NCBI RefSeq assembly: GCF_031143425.1
Contig: NC_090437.1
Span: 849,227,978-849,291,977 of the forward strand
Direction: 5' to 3'
DNA length: 64,000 nt
DNA from: Pleurodeles waltl
Lineage: Eukaryota; Chordata; Amphibia; Caudata; Salamandridae
Position numbers and translations under genes: made by a program. The notes beneath the pieces are model-generated. The model was given only the letters and a program-made list of their open reading frames with translations, was not told the origin of the DNA and searched no databases. Positions 44,078 to 57,254 of the stretch are shown here, piece after piece (position 1 is the stretch's first letter; the number at the start of each line of letters is the position of its first letter).

Positions 44078-46004
44078 TGTTAGAAATGGGGTCTTTGGTT
44101 GGCAGTCAGGTTATCCCCTGCCCAAGCAAGGACCCTCACTCTAATCAGGGTAAAGGAGAATCACCCTCAGTTAACCCCCTCTCACCCTCTTAGTAGCTTG
44201 ACATGAGCAGGTAGGCTTAACGTGAGAAGCAAGGTGTAAACTATTTGTAACAACACACACAGTAAATCAGTGAAAACACTACAAAATGACACAACACAGG
44301 TTTAGACAAATATATAATATTTATCTTAAACAAAACAAGACCAAAATGACAAAAATTCAACATACACAAGTCAAGATGTGAAATGTAAAAAGAATAAGAC
44401 TCTTAAATCCTTAGAAAACAGTGAGAATGCTGTTATTTCACAAAAGTACCTGGGTAGCGTCAAAATAAAGCTGCACGGACAAGTGTACGTCGAAAAGGCC
44501 AGCGCTGCGTCTAAATCTCACCCTCATGCAAGAACGTGTGTTGTTCCTCCTTGGGTCGGTGTGCGTCTTTTTTTCCCTCCGCCAAGAGAGCGCTGCGTCG
44601 ATCCAGACGGGCACCTCGGGTCACGGCAGGCTTTGCGTTGATTTTACGCACCCACCGATGTTGCGTCTAAGTCCGGTGGCACGGTGTCAAGAAACTGCTG
44701 TGAATGGGGGCCTGCATTGTTAACTGCAGCCATTGTGGATGTTGCGCATTGTTTCCCCAGCCGTGTTGAGTCAATCTCCTAGTTGTATTGCAGATGGAAC
44801 GTTGATTTTAGCTGCGAGGCCGGTGGCATGTCGCTTATCAGCTGTGAGGTGGGTGGTGCATCGAACGTTTCTCTGCACGGTGGTCTTTGCATAGATTTCT
44901 GTCCTTTTCCACCGGCTTCACCTTTCCAGGGCCCAGAGACAGGTTAGGGCACCACTAGGCAGGCAGGACTCTCAGAAGAAAGCCGAGGTGCTGGCAGAGA
45001 GAAGTCTTTGATGTCCCTGAGACTTCAACAACAGGACGCCAGCTCAGTTTCAATCCCTTGGAGATTCTTCACCAGTGGGAAGTCACACAAAAGTAAGTCT
45101 TTGTCCTCTCTCAGGCAGAAGCAGCTACTGCAGGCCAACCCAGCAAAGCACAGTCACAGACAAAGGGGCAGTACTCCTCCTCTAGCTCTTCTCCTTGGCA
45201 GAGGTTCCTCTTGGTTCCAGAAGTAAGCTGATTTTCAGGGGTTTGGGGTTTTCTTCTTACACCTCTTTCTGCCTTTGAAGTAGGCCTACTTCAAATGGAA
45301 GTCTCTGTTGTTTTAAAAATACTGACTTGCCCAGGCCAGGCCCCAGACATACACCAGGAGGTTAGAGACTGCATTGTGTGAGGGCAGACACAGCCCTTTC
45401 AGGTGTAAGTGACCACTCCTCCCCTCTCCTCAGCCCAGATGGCCCATCAGGATATGCAGGCTACACCCCAGCTCCCTTTGTGTCACTGTCTAGAGGAGAG
45501 GTGCAAACAGCTCAACTGTCAAACTGACCCAGACAGGGAATCCATAAACAAGCAGGTCACAGAATGGTTCAAGCAAGAAAATGCCTACTTTCTAAAAGTG
45601 ACATTTTCAAACTCACAATTTAAAAAAATATATATTTTTAAGTTCAGAGACCCCAAACTCCACATGTCTATCTGCTCCAAAGGGAATCTACACTTTAATA
45701 ATATTTGAAGGCAGCCCCATGTTAACCTATGAGAGAGATAGGCCTTTCAACAGGCAAACTAGTAGCATTTTATCTGCAGGCCCTGGGCACTTCTAGTGCA
45801 CTTTATTAGGGACTTACTAGTAAATCAAATATGCCAATCATGGATAAGCCAATGTACTCATATAATTTATGCAGGGAACACTTACACTTCAGCACTGGTC
45901 AGCAATAGTAAAGTGTCCAGAGCAAAAGAAAAACCAGCAAAAACAACCTAGGAAGTAGAGGCAAAACGTTAGGGGAGACCATGTCAATGATGCCAAGTCT
46001 AACA
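44078..46004. mobile_element. Solo-LTR-like element, 1.93 kb
   Basis: It begins TGTTAGAAATGGGGTC and ends CCAAGTCTAACA, giving the TG...CA form and inverted tips TGTTAGA/TCTAACA typical of LTRs. The flanks AATAT and AATAA differ at one base of five. No gag, pol or internal region is present on either side, so a solo LTR is the simplest reading. A foldback DNA element with short TIRs is the alternative. Several small frames inside show no domains. Confidence 0.5.
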
Positions 46005-46139
46005 AATAATATTTTGCCAATTTCAACAAACAAGAATAACACCTCTTTCACAAGATTCTATGACATCACATTGGCATAAAAAATCTTGCAAGATGCAAGT
46101 ATTGCAGCAAAAATATCATGGTCTAAAATATTAACGGCC

Positions 46140-46400
46140 TCCGTACAAGGACTTAAATATTAACGGCCTCCTTACGAGGACCGTTAGCCTTATGGTGGCG
46201 ATCAGGCCGCTGCACTCCAGGCGGTCTGACCGCCAAATTTAGCAGGTATACCCACCTAAAGACTGCCCTCCCCACTAGGAACATCGTTCCCGACGTCGTG
46301 ACAGCAGTCAGGGTTGTACTGAGCCAGGGCCGCCTGGCTGATTGCAACCCAACTTTCTGCCAGCCTTTTCATGGTAGGTTGGGGTGTAAACAGAATTACC
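46140..46400. repeat. GC-rich MITE fragment
   Basis: TATTAACGGCCTCC occurs twice (about 46130 and 46158), followed by CCGCC/GGCGG words and CCAGCCTTTTCATGG, whose complement occurs in the MITE at 51496-52045. It is a likely partial copy of the same family. No terminus is clear on the right. Confidence 0.4.
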
Positions 46401-46404
46401 ATTC

Positions 46405-47802
46405 CAAGTTTAACCTAAGCAACGTTAGGGAAAGTGGTGGACTTTGGATGGGTTGTATTTAATATTCCTACTCCAAACTACTGGGCAACAGTTTGGTAAG
46501 TATTTATATCCAGCCCGAAGCTCCAGTTGTACATAAACATATGAATGCAACAAAAAATACACATACATTCAATAAAATTGTAAATAAAGAAAGTAAAGTG
46601 TGTTATGTACTTTTGTTAACAATACTAACTCCTACCTAAAGCATTGTAGAGAATCTTTTGGACACTAAAGGGTTACATTGATTACCCCCACACCTATCCA
46701 AATCTTTTAATGGAAGGTGTTGGATACATATGCCTGGTCCGGACTGATATAGCATGGTGGGTGAAAAATGATGGATTGGGATTCATCCCCAAGTGATTGT
46801 CAGTAGCCGTAATTAATTCAAGCATTCCATCAATCACCTTGTTGTTTTTGCATTTGTAGTAGTTAGACTGATGTGGCTTTCATTTTGCACAGGCAAGTAA
46901 GAAGACCTCTTTCAACAGCAGTATATCCAAACTCAAAATATTAATCAACCAAAGTATATTGACATGTTTTGATTACAGAAATGCAGTAACCCATCCATTT
47001 CAGCCATATTACATCCATAAAAACCCACAAATACTGAAAAAATTTAGAATGCCACAATAGTTCCAGAAATCCAAAAAACACAAGGAAAATAAAATAGATA
47101 ATAAGAAAATTGCAATGTGTTTTCCTTGTAATGACAAATAAAATGTGACCACTATACAAAACTAAAGGTTCTACAATAATAAAATAAAATCCTGTACAAA
47201 AAGAAAACACAGAAACCCACCTTAAAAAAAACATGCACAAGATCATAAAAAATGAGTAAATACTTTTGAAAGAAAATATAAATGTACCATATAAACAAAG
47301 CATACCCTGTATCAAACATTAGTCAATAAAGCCTACCTCAAACACATTTAAAAACTATGATAAGACCCTATACTAAACTGTAAAAATATACTAATGAATA
47401 ACACCTAACCCAACTAATAACCCATCTCCCAAATCTAGCTATCTTTCAAGGTGGTTAGAAACTGTTCTTATCTGTACAGGAGACCATCAACAAAAAAGTG
47501 CCATGTTGAAGACCCTTAGTTGAACTACAATGATGAACATAGACTAAAAAATATAGCAACCAATTACAAAAGGCAGAGACATTTCAGTTTGAACAAAAAG
47601 ACTTTGTCAGGAAACATATTTTTTTTTACATAGAAACCAATGTCATACATAGGTATGACTATTGTATTTTATGTTTAAAAGACTGAAGCCATCTTAAATA
47701 AATGTTGAAAATGTAAACAAATATTCAAAAAATCTTATGTATATAATGTAAATGTATATTAATGGATACTGATAAATAAATAAAACAATGTGTTTATAGC
47801 AT
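46405..47802. other. AT-rich sequence without features
   Basis: Very AT-rich, with open frames that are compositional only. I see no gene or structured repeat. Confidence 0.4.
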
Positions 47803-47805
47803 TTA

Positions 47806-48629
47806 GGGCCAGATGTAGGAAGCCAAAAAATTGCGAGTCGGAAATTGCGAGTCGTTGCGACTCGCAATTTCCGACTCGCAAAATGGTATCCAACAAGAAA
47901 AAGCGACTTCATTTTGCGACTCGCAAATGAAGTCGCACCGCAGATTGCGAGTCCGCTGTTAGCGAGGTCACTTTTTGCGACCTCGCTAAAAACGGACTCG
48001 CAAATTGCAAGTGGGTGTCGCAAATTGCGACTGTGCCGCAAATTGCATGCAGGTGCAGCAAAACAGTTTGAAAAACACTTCCTGGCTCTTGCTGATGACA
48101 TCACAGCCAGGAAGTTATCAAATACACCTGGGAGGACCACACCCTTTTCTAACTGCTGAGCAACCACCTGGAGGAACAGCAGCAAGAATGGAAGACTCAG
48201 GCAGTGCAGGCAGGAAGAGAAAACTGAAGTTCTCTGAAAAGGAACCTGAGGTGCTGACAGAGGAATGCTCCTTGCTATCACATATATTTCAGCCATCTTG
48301 AGCAACCCAGATGCCTTCTGGGTCTCCTTTTATACTTTGGTTATGGTTACCACCTGCTCTGAATTAGTGGTAATTTGGGTGTGCAAAATGGGCTTTTTGC
48401 GACTAGTCGCAATTTGCGAGTGGCTTTTTCATATGGTTTGCGTCTCGCAAATTGCATCTCCCTATTTGCGAGTCGCACAATGGGGTCTCAGAATTTGCGA
48501 GTTGTTAATGGCTCACGTCGCAATTTGCGATTCGGAAATGGGGTTCTTGCATCCCATTTCCGATTTTGCGGGGTCGCAAATTGCGATTCGGGCCATTTGC
48601 GACTCGCAAATTTTTGCTACATCTGGCCC
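47806..48629. mobile_element. 824-bp non-autonomous Harbinger-type element with a captured SANT exon start
   Basis: The TIRs are GGGCCAGATGTAG and its complement, flanked by TTA at 47803-47805 and 48630-48632, the classic PIF/Harbinger duplication. The interior is filled with forms of the palindrome TTGCGAGTCGCAA. At 48188 a plus-strand frame opens with MEDSGSAGRKRKLKFSEKEP followed by EVLTEECSLLSHIF, which looks like the start of a Myb/SANT-like protein (basic patch, then FSxxExEVLxEE). The element is therefore probably a deletion derivative of an autonomous parent, from a family different from H1-H3. Confidence 0.85.
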
Positions 48630-48632
48630 TTA

Positions 48633-51492
48633 TTGTGATATACCAACAATAGAAGGAAGAGAAATGAGTCTTAAAAATGTTTAAAAAATATTTAAACATT
48701 TTTGTAATGCACTGTTATAAAAATTGTATGATTAATGTAATAAACATTGATATGTAACTAATTATATTTTTGTGATTAATACAAAGTAAAACTACCTTTG
48801 TTATTAGAATACAAAATAAACAATCTGTAAGTATTAAATGTTAAAGTAAACTAAAAAAAAAACACCATAACTGCTTCTTCCACCCTCTTCTCTATGTCAC
48901 TAACACATTGGTGTCAGTATATTTCCTATGCCACACACAGAGGAGCTAGTATGCAGCACACTATTGTGGTGATTTAACGTGCATTCACAGGTAAATCAAC
49001 AAAATGCCATATCTGACACTGATTGATATCCCAAACACCGAATTGCTTTTGAGGGACCTGAGACAAATGTGAATGATACTGACAACATAGACAATTGCTG
49101 AAGGAGACCGCCTCAAGAACCTCACCTTTTCTTTGATGTAATATTATTTATTTATGTATTTATTATTATTATTGCAATTACAAATAGCTGACAGGACAAG
49201 TTGTCTTAAGAAAGCCTAGGACTGGCTTAAAATCGAAGTCCCAGGACTTTCCAAGGATGACATTAGGAAAAGTGGGCCTGATGCACCATTCCAATGTGTA
49301 ACCCAAGAGAGAACTGTATAGGGAACTTTTCTCTTTTGGGGTTGATATACTGAACACGTCTGAGAGAAAAAGTAATAGAAGGAGTTGCTACACTACCATA
49401 CATTTAGAGTACATTATGCAGGCAGTATGTAAAGAAAGTTTATTGTGTTGGTGTCACATTAGGATTTCCATGTGCTACAATGTATACTACGCATTCTATC
49501 ACTCTTACATGTGAGCAGTCTGAGGTACGTGTGGGCACATGGGGACATTGACCAAATTCCTCAATATATATGAATGGTACATGGGCATATCTGTATGAAA
49601 GAATTGAGTGATATAACTACAAATCAATAGGCTTCTCACCTACTGCATCCTTGTTTTCAGCTTGTTTTCTGAGCTAAAAAGAAGTCATGTAGCTCAATAT
49701 GTGCTCCACAATTAAGGTGGAAGTTATGTAGAATTTCATCTTCCGTGTGGGTTCCTCTTGGGGTAATCTTGAATATTTTTTGAACATCCTTCCTGTGCTC
49801 GGAGTTTATCATGTGTTGTGGAGAAGAGAATCAATTAAGCATAGTAAAAAAACTGAAATGATGTAAGCTGCCTTTGTGTGTTCTGCATAAGGGTAACCTC
49901 ATGTACACTAATCCAGAAGATTTTTTTTAAATGGTTTTGGTAATATAGAGGTATGAGGGACAGCTTCAAAATGGTATATAGTCATTAGTACCAACAAGGA
50001 TATGAATTACTCCCTTACGGCCACACATATACATAGAGCATATCATGCACCAATAAATACCTTCTCCCACCTCCCACAAATACATAAATCCCACCTACAC
50101 TATGAACCTAGATAATGTGTGCTTGCTCTGGTGCAGGTTAGCACATACCAACTTAGGTGCCACCACATTGAGAGGTGGTATGGCTGTAGAGCTATGGAAC
50201 ATGGGTTTAGTACAGGCATCTTATACTATAAGAACGTATCAATAAATACATGCTTACATTCATTAAAAAACAATGGCTACATTACATATTTATTGTATTG
50301 GTATTGCACAGTTCATTCCTACACTTTCCAAAGACCCAAAAACGTTCTGGGCTCTCGAGTAAGTTCATACTCTTGATGAAGTTGTGAGGTTTGACCATTT
50401 GCATTGGGTGTCTGGGCACCTTCTGAGTACATGATTTAAAATGTGTTGGTTGTGTAAAATTAATGTAGTTTGAGGCTTGGTATAATCATGGTGCATCAAA
50501 GTTTGCTGCACATAAGCATGAGGTAATGGAGGGAGCATAAAAATCCATGCAATCATGCATTCAGGCAATTGCAATATTTATGGTGTTCTAATAATACTAA
50601 TACATTTTATGGAGTTGGCATACACAATATAGCCCGGGATTAGAGTTTCTAGACCCTCTGGTGAAAGTGTAGGCTAGATGCTGATTTGAGACAGTAAACT
50701 TAGTGGACTGTAATCCATAAACAACCTGTTCATTACATGAGTATGATGCATTCTGTACAACCGTCAGCCCTCAGACTCACAGACATATTTGTCTGCAGTT
50801 GTAGCTATGACAATTACCAAAATAGTGGCTATGAAAGCAATGAATAATCACAATATTCAAAAGAATTAAAACATTGTAACAGCAATGATGTTTCAGAACA
50901 TTCTTGCAAACAAATACGGAAATGGTTTCTGTTCTCCACCCCCTCACTTATTGCCCCTTGCTAAGCTGTCTTAGCACTCAAAGTGGCATGTGCAAGTTTC
51001 TAAGATGGCCCCTTGCCTGCATACCTCAGTTAGAACAATTGTGTCGTTCTGTATTGAGAATGTTGTTCTCTCTTTGTCTCACCACTTGGAGACTTGTTGA
51101 GCACCCAACAAGCTGATAATGCTGGTTGGCTCCGAAACGCTTGCATATGGCCTTCATGAAAGATGTTTACTGCTTTTTCATGCATTGCCACCCAATCTCC
51201 CAGGAAGTCAGAAATGTTTTCCTCTCTGCCTAATATGTATCTGTACAAAGCTTAAATATACTTTTCCAATTGTTTTGAAATGGAGCAGGCATAACAATGA
51301 CTGATGTCAAGCTTATTACTACATGTATATGAATAATTGATGCAGTATGAAACTAATATTAAATAAAGGTTAAATGTTATGCGTGGGCAAACGATACTGC
51401 ATGCGACATGCATTTATAAATGTGAAATGAGCTCTCAAATAAATTTACATATGAAATGCAACGGGATCTACATAGACAGAAAACACGAAGAT
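48633..51492. other. Unassigned AT-rich sequence
   Basis: No gene recognised. A TTAT-type microsatellite lies at about 49145-49172. The rest shows no repeat structure that I can define. Confidence 0.4.
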
Positions 51493-51495
51493 TAT

Positions 51496-52045
51496 GGCCC
51501 TCATTATGAGTTTGGCAGCCGCCCGAGGCCACATGCCAACTTGTAATGCCACGTGACCACCGGTGCGACACAGGGCCTTAACAGTGACGCCGACTCGTAA
51601 TCAAGCTGTCAGCAATGTGGCAGTGCGGCGAGTGCAGCAGCACCTGCTGCGCTTTCCACTGCCCACAATTCGGACAGTGGAAAGCGTGACGGGGCTGTCC
51701 ATTTGGACCCCTTCCACTGTCCATTCCATGTGCATGGGCAGTGCAGGGGCTCCCATGGGCTCCCTATACCCCCATTTTGCCAGCCTTTCCATGGCGGTTC
51801 AAGTGCCATGAAAAGGCTGGCGGAGTGGGGAGTCGTAATTCCCAGGACATGCAGACCCACCTTGGCAGATTACAACCTCCGAGACCGCCAGGCTGTCAAC
51901 CGCTGGCAACCTGGCGGTGTCAGCGGTCAGACCGTGGCGACTCTGCCACAGTCGTAATGTGGTGGTAGGACCGCCATGACCGCGGGGGTCCGACTGCCAC
52001 CGCGAGTCTGGCGGTCTTAAGTCCACCAGACTCGTAATGAGGGCC
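51496..52045. mobile_element. 550-bp Harbinger-type MITE related to H3
   Basis: The termini are GGCCCTCATTATGAGTTTGG and, on the complement of the right end, GGCCCTCATTACGAGTCTGG. The duplication is TAT at 51493-51495 and 52046-52048. The interior is rich in CCGCCA/TGGCGG words and contains inverted copies of CAGCCTTTxCATGG. The ends match H3 better than H1 or H2 (GAG after CATTAC rather than AAC). Confidence 0.88.
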
Positions 52046-52569
52046 TATGTCACTACACTGTTATCCAAGATAGATGTCAGTATTCATTAGCCATTCAAAT
52101 ATACCTAGAAGTTGGCAACTCTCTCCACTATTCCTGCAAGTATATCTAGCTATCTGTGCTTGAGAATATCTGCAACAATAAGCACTAGATGGTGAAACTG
52201 GGTATCTAAATGTGCCTGAACTGCAATTGGTAGTATTTTTAGACATCATACATGCCATAGCTATCCTCTTGCTACCTTTCCACAAAATTTCAAGGGGTCA
52301 CTGACTCCTACCACTTGACCCTACCTTGAACCTCTGTTCAACGCAATTATGCAAATTGCTGTTTAGTTACCTTTTTGAAGTTGCCCAAACTCATTAGCTC
52401 TTTACTAGACTACATAAAGCCAAGCCCCTTCCCACAGAAGTGACAATCCAAACCTTAAATATTTCAAGATTTGGGTCACTAGAATGCAATAATGTATTAC
52501 CCTCCACCACTCCTAAAACCCACTACCCACCTTGCCCTAAAAGATTGACTACCAGCATACTCAGTGTAA

Positions 52570-53130
52570 GAAGCTCTGTTGGGTCCAATAAAATGTTGAC
52601 TATACCCAATGCGAATTTAGGGAGCAACTCCCCAGCAGAACCTGTGACCCTCCTCAAGGATTATTGCTAGCCCCGGTCGTTCTTAATTTCTAAATTGAAT
52701 CCTCGAATGATCACAACTAAGGATTCAGGATTATTTTACCGCCAGTTTTCGGATGACACTCAGGTTTCTTGAAAATCTCTTCTCCTGATATTTCCAGACT
52801 GGAGAAACAAAATGCAGTCCATGATGACATACCTTTATCGTAAATTTAACCCCCAAGAAAGGGAGTTCCTTTTCATTGCACTGAAACCTTCATCCATGCT
52901 AACCTGAGAATAGCTATGTTCCACAACTTTTCTTGGCGCTACCCTACACTCTCGGAACAAACTCCAAATCCTTAGGCTTTATCTTAGACAACAGTATTAA
53001 CAGTATTAAAACATATCTGAGGAATGTTATCATTTCTACCAATCCAGTATCATCAGGATTGTCTCCTTTTTGCCCACTCCAATGGTGGATGGCCATGTAA
53101 CAACTGTAAATTAAAATTTTAAAACGATGA
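52570..53130 (+). pseudogene. Non-L1 LINE reverse transcriptase relic
   Basis: Weak frames read KDSGLFYRQFSDDTQVS, resembling the YADDTQ catalytic box of CR1/L2/Rex-type LINEs, then FLGATLHSRNKLQ, resembling the LGVTLDSxL motif, and IVSFLPTPMVDGHVTTV, resembling the segment before the SRLDYC motif. Stops are frequent. The family assignment is tentative. Confidence 0.45.
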
Positions 53131-54686
53131 AAAACAAGGGTGTGACAGTCGAATAACAGGAAGGAAGCCTCCTGTAGCACTTTTCCAGCCTTCTTATCCT
53201 AGTGAAAAAAATAAAGGGAATGATTAAAATGACAAGCTGAATGAGGAGAAGGAGGAATAATATAGGGGAGTGGTACTAAGGTAACAAAATCTGTCTCTGT
53301 CTAACTTACTGGGACTGGACATTCAGAAGTTCTCTTCATTGCAACAGGCTGGAAAACGAACAAAATACACACAAAATCAGTAAACATTGCACCGTTGTCG
53401 CTCCAGATTGCTATACTTACTTATGGACGTGTGCCCAATGTTGGTGTCCGCAGGCCTTCTTTATGAAAGTAATATAACGTTTTTAAAAACAAATGTGTGA
53501 GTCTATAAGGCATGTCAGCTTTGAAACGAAGCTTGGTTTCATCTAAAAATGTTCATTTCTGCGAGTAATTTAATACGATGCAGGAGAGACCTTTAGTGGG
53601 GAAGGTTTCAATCAACAACTCATTCATCACTTTCATTTGATGGGCGCCGGGCCAAGGCACAGAGATTAAATTCAAGTGAGCCACGTTATCTAAACAGTTC
53701 TGTAACTCGAGCCTTTCAATTGATCTTTGTGATTGATTGATATATGATTAGGGAGGATAGGACCAACAGGTGTATAGTTTTGTAATTAACCTAAATTCCT
53801 GTTTAAACTTTTTTCATCTCCGCTGCCTTATCTTGCATGTCGGAATGAAGTATCTGTCAAGTGTGTTTATTTGCAAGAAACGGGTGACAGTAGGAATGAT
53901 TGACCATTTCGTCTACAAATGAAAGGAAGTGACGCTGCCTTCTCACTTCATAGGCACATAACAGCATCAAATGCAAAGCATGTTTAAGAATCGCATTTTC
54001 TGTCTAACGAGCGTGATTTTTCGTCCCTTGTTAGTAAGTTAGACATCTGTTTAAAACGAACACATGCACAACAGGACCAAAACAATTAGGTAAGCTTCTC
54101 TTCAGCTTGATCAGTAATTCCGCTATTACTGACTCTCTGCTATGCTCAATGAGAGGGAGAAGAGAGCATCACTTTTTGTGGCCTCGACCTCAGCAAGTGA
54201 TAAAAAAAGATAACAGTGAGCATTGGCATTAAAGCCACTACGACAGAGCCAACTTAGTAATAAGGTGACTGCAGCATTCATACACAATCCTCAGGCACGA
54301 CCACACATACTCCAAGACACGTACTCATTGACATTGCCAAACATACACCCACATCTGTGCAGAGACACACGCATATTTATCTGCTTCACATGGCTGGGCT
54401 ACTACTACTAATTAGTGTTCTCAAGAGGTAGGAAGAGCAGAAGGTAGCACGTGGTGCTACCTAGAGGAGGGGTTTGGTGGGAGTGCCTCTGGGGGTAGAG
54501 GCAGAAATCACGGGAGTGCCTCACGGTGAAGTGGGCAAGCTGGAAAGCATCAGGCAGCCTGAGGGAGGGTGCTAGCGGAAAGGCATTGATGAAGTGCAGG
54601 CCAGCTTGGAGAACCAGGCAAGATGGAAGTGCCTCTGGGGCACAGGGCCCTGCCAAGCCCTCTCTTCTGCTTTTCCTCCACTGCAC
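53131..54686. other. Unassigned sequence
   Basis: No gene, repeat or structure that I can support. The segment 54410-54680 is GC-richer than its surroundings and may be part of a dispersed repeat. Confidence 0.35.
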
Positions 54687-55606
54687 TTAGGCACATATTT
54701 ATGCTTTTTGGTGCAAAACGTCAGGAACACAGTTTTGCACCAAAAGGTATAGCGCCGGCTTGCGCCATTCCTGAGCGCCAGCCAGATGCCAAATTAATGG
54801 ATTGGCACAAGCCAGCGCTCATCTTGGGCTAGCATCAACAGAAATGACGCTAGCCGGGTGGGGGTGGCTGTAAGGAAGGAGGAGATTGCGCCCCAAAAAA
54901 GTACGCTAGCCTGGTTAGAGGCAAAAAAAAATGCCTCTAACCAGACTAGCGCCTTTTTCTGGCGCACAACCATCAAAAACATGACTCCTGTCTTAGGAAA
55001 GACAGGAGTCATGACGACCACCCCAATGGCCAGCACAGGGGACAAGTGTCCCCTGGGCATGCCCATTGCACCCTGTGCCATGCAGGAGGCCCCAAGTTAG
55101 GGCCCCTAATGGCACTAAAAAAAAACATACTTACCAATACTTGCCCCACTTACCTGGGACGGGGTCCGCCATCCTTTGATTTCCATCTGGTGTGGGTAGG
55201 GGTGTTACTGGGGCTTGGGAGGGCACCTGTGGACCCATTCTATGGTGTTTAACCATGGAAATGGGTCCACAGGTCCCATAACGCCTGGTCTGACCCAGGC
55301 GTTAAATAATGGTGCTAAGCAGGCTTAGCACCATTATTTATCCGCTCCTCCCACCCGTGCATCATTTTAGCACGGGGTGATAAATATGGGGCTATGGGGG
55401 TAGCACCAATTTTTGGAAGGGAATGCCTACTTTGCATCTAATTGACGCACGGTAGGTTCACTCATCCAGAAAATGGTGCAAACTCCTATATTTAGACGTT
55501 AGACGTGTCTAACGTCAAAATCTAAATATGGAGTTCAGTTTGCGGCGAATTTGCATGAAAATTATTGATGCAAATTCAGCACAAAAAGAGTATAAATATG
55601 GGCCTA
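54687..55606. mobile_element. Foldback element made of a string of hairpins
   Basis: The ends are TTAGGCACATATTTAT and, on the complement, TTAGGCCCATATTTAT. Between them lie at least eight separate perfect or near-perfect hairpins: about 54827-54855, 54904-54951 (20-bp stem, one mismatch), 54981-55012 (14-bp stem), 55037-55054, 55225-55274, 55280-55303, 55303-55340 (17-bp perfect stem around CAGG) and 55490-55538. No reading frame with a domain is present. Confidence 0.75.
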
Positions 55607-57254
55607 ACTCTTCAAGTTCCTGATGCATCAGTGGCCTTCTTACCTTGGTAGATGGTGGTTCTGCCCTACAAAGCTGGCAGATGGATTTGATTTTTCCTCT
55701 TTCCTTGCTGAAGTGTCAGCACAGTAGGCTCTTTTGTTTCTTCTTTGCAGGGCAGGTTGAAGCGTTTTCCCTTCAGGTGCATGCAATGAGTACTTTCTTG
55801 ACAAGTATTCCCTTATCACAAACTCAAAATAACTTTTCAAGTTAATGCAGTGCTTTTGAGGTAAAGTCCAAAAGTGAATCTACGGAAATTGTTGATACAT
55901 TTTATTTGAAACACATTCATTTTAAAACATTTAGCAAGAAAACAATTTAAATAGCTTTGTTCACATCCTTAGCCCTAGAATTACTCTAACTTTGGCATTT
56001 ACTTACTTTTTACTGTCATTAGGCAATCTAATTTGATTACATTTTCTATTTCCATTTGTTGAGAAACAGAAAGGTCCTCTGCATGTCTCTTGAGAGTGTG
56101 CGCCCATGTCTCAAGTACCCCACAGCAAGCTGAATTTTATTTTACCCCCACCCAAAAAAAAAAAACAATGGCCATGCATGTGTGCTGATTCCATATGTGA
56201 TAGGATGTGAAACCCGGAGCGGAGCTCCATAGTTAGAGGGGCACACCATGTACACCTTTCTTTGAAAGAGAGTAACTTCTGTTGTCTAAACAGACTGCAG
56301 AGGACTGACAGTGGTGACAAGGAAGTGATTAGAGTTAATGGCTGACCTTTTTACCTGCTGCCTCCTAGGGAGAGTGGCCTACTGGCCCCTCTCATGTTTT
56401 TAAATTGTTCTTCTAGTCCCTATGACTGTACCTTTGTCGATCCATGTGGGTCATAGGTGTTGCATCTGGAGTGTGTGCTGCAAATGGGTATGGCCACATC
56501 GGCTTCCATTTAGTGTGCACCAAGCTCAAGTAGTGTCTGAGATAGAGAGTGAGAGGGAGCTTAGACTGCTGATATGAACTAGAGTACTTACAGACATTTG
56601 GGGGAATTTTGTAGTGGACCAGTCTGGAAAGTGTTTAGGAAAGGAGACATTGGGTCCCGTGAAGCCTTTGTTCCCTGTAAGGGCAACCCCACACAGGCTA
56701 ACAAATAGATTAATAAGGCAACCTGCACATTTATTGTGCCTTTCTTTTGGGTATCACCTGACAGGAGACTCCAACCCAAGAGCAGGAAAGTGGGGGGGTG
56801 AAAGACTGAGTGGAAATGCAAAAGTATAGAACCACCCCCCCAGACCTCTACTTCCAGAGTCTATTCTTCAGATAACAATGGAGCACTTGTGTGGCACTTA
56901 AGCTTGTCATATTACTGATTCTGCAGAGTCACTGGGGCTCGCTGCAGTCGCAGTTCAGGGGCAAACGGGGATTGTGGGATAAAATGAGGCTGCCTCTCCC
57001 TATGCTGACTCATACAACTACTGGTGCAATCTGCCTCTCCCTATGCTGACTCATACAACTACTGGTGCAATGTAGTGGCTGTTTAAAGGGAACAGGCTGT
57101 ATGCAAGGGAAGACGCACACCTCCATACATCGTTGTTGACTATTAAAATCAACAAATGACTGATGAATACAGCTTGAGCAATACACTGATGACACCTACA
57201 ACAATGAATGGCTAGATGGGTAATGTCCTTCTGCTCCTCTCAAAATAAGTAGAA
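55607..57254. other. Unassigned sequence with one local duplication
   Basis: No gene recognised. A 41-bp exact tandem duplication beginning CTGCCTCTCCCTATGCTGAC occupies 56990-57071. An A-run lies at about 56155-56165. Confidence 0.45.
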
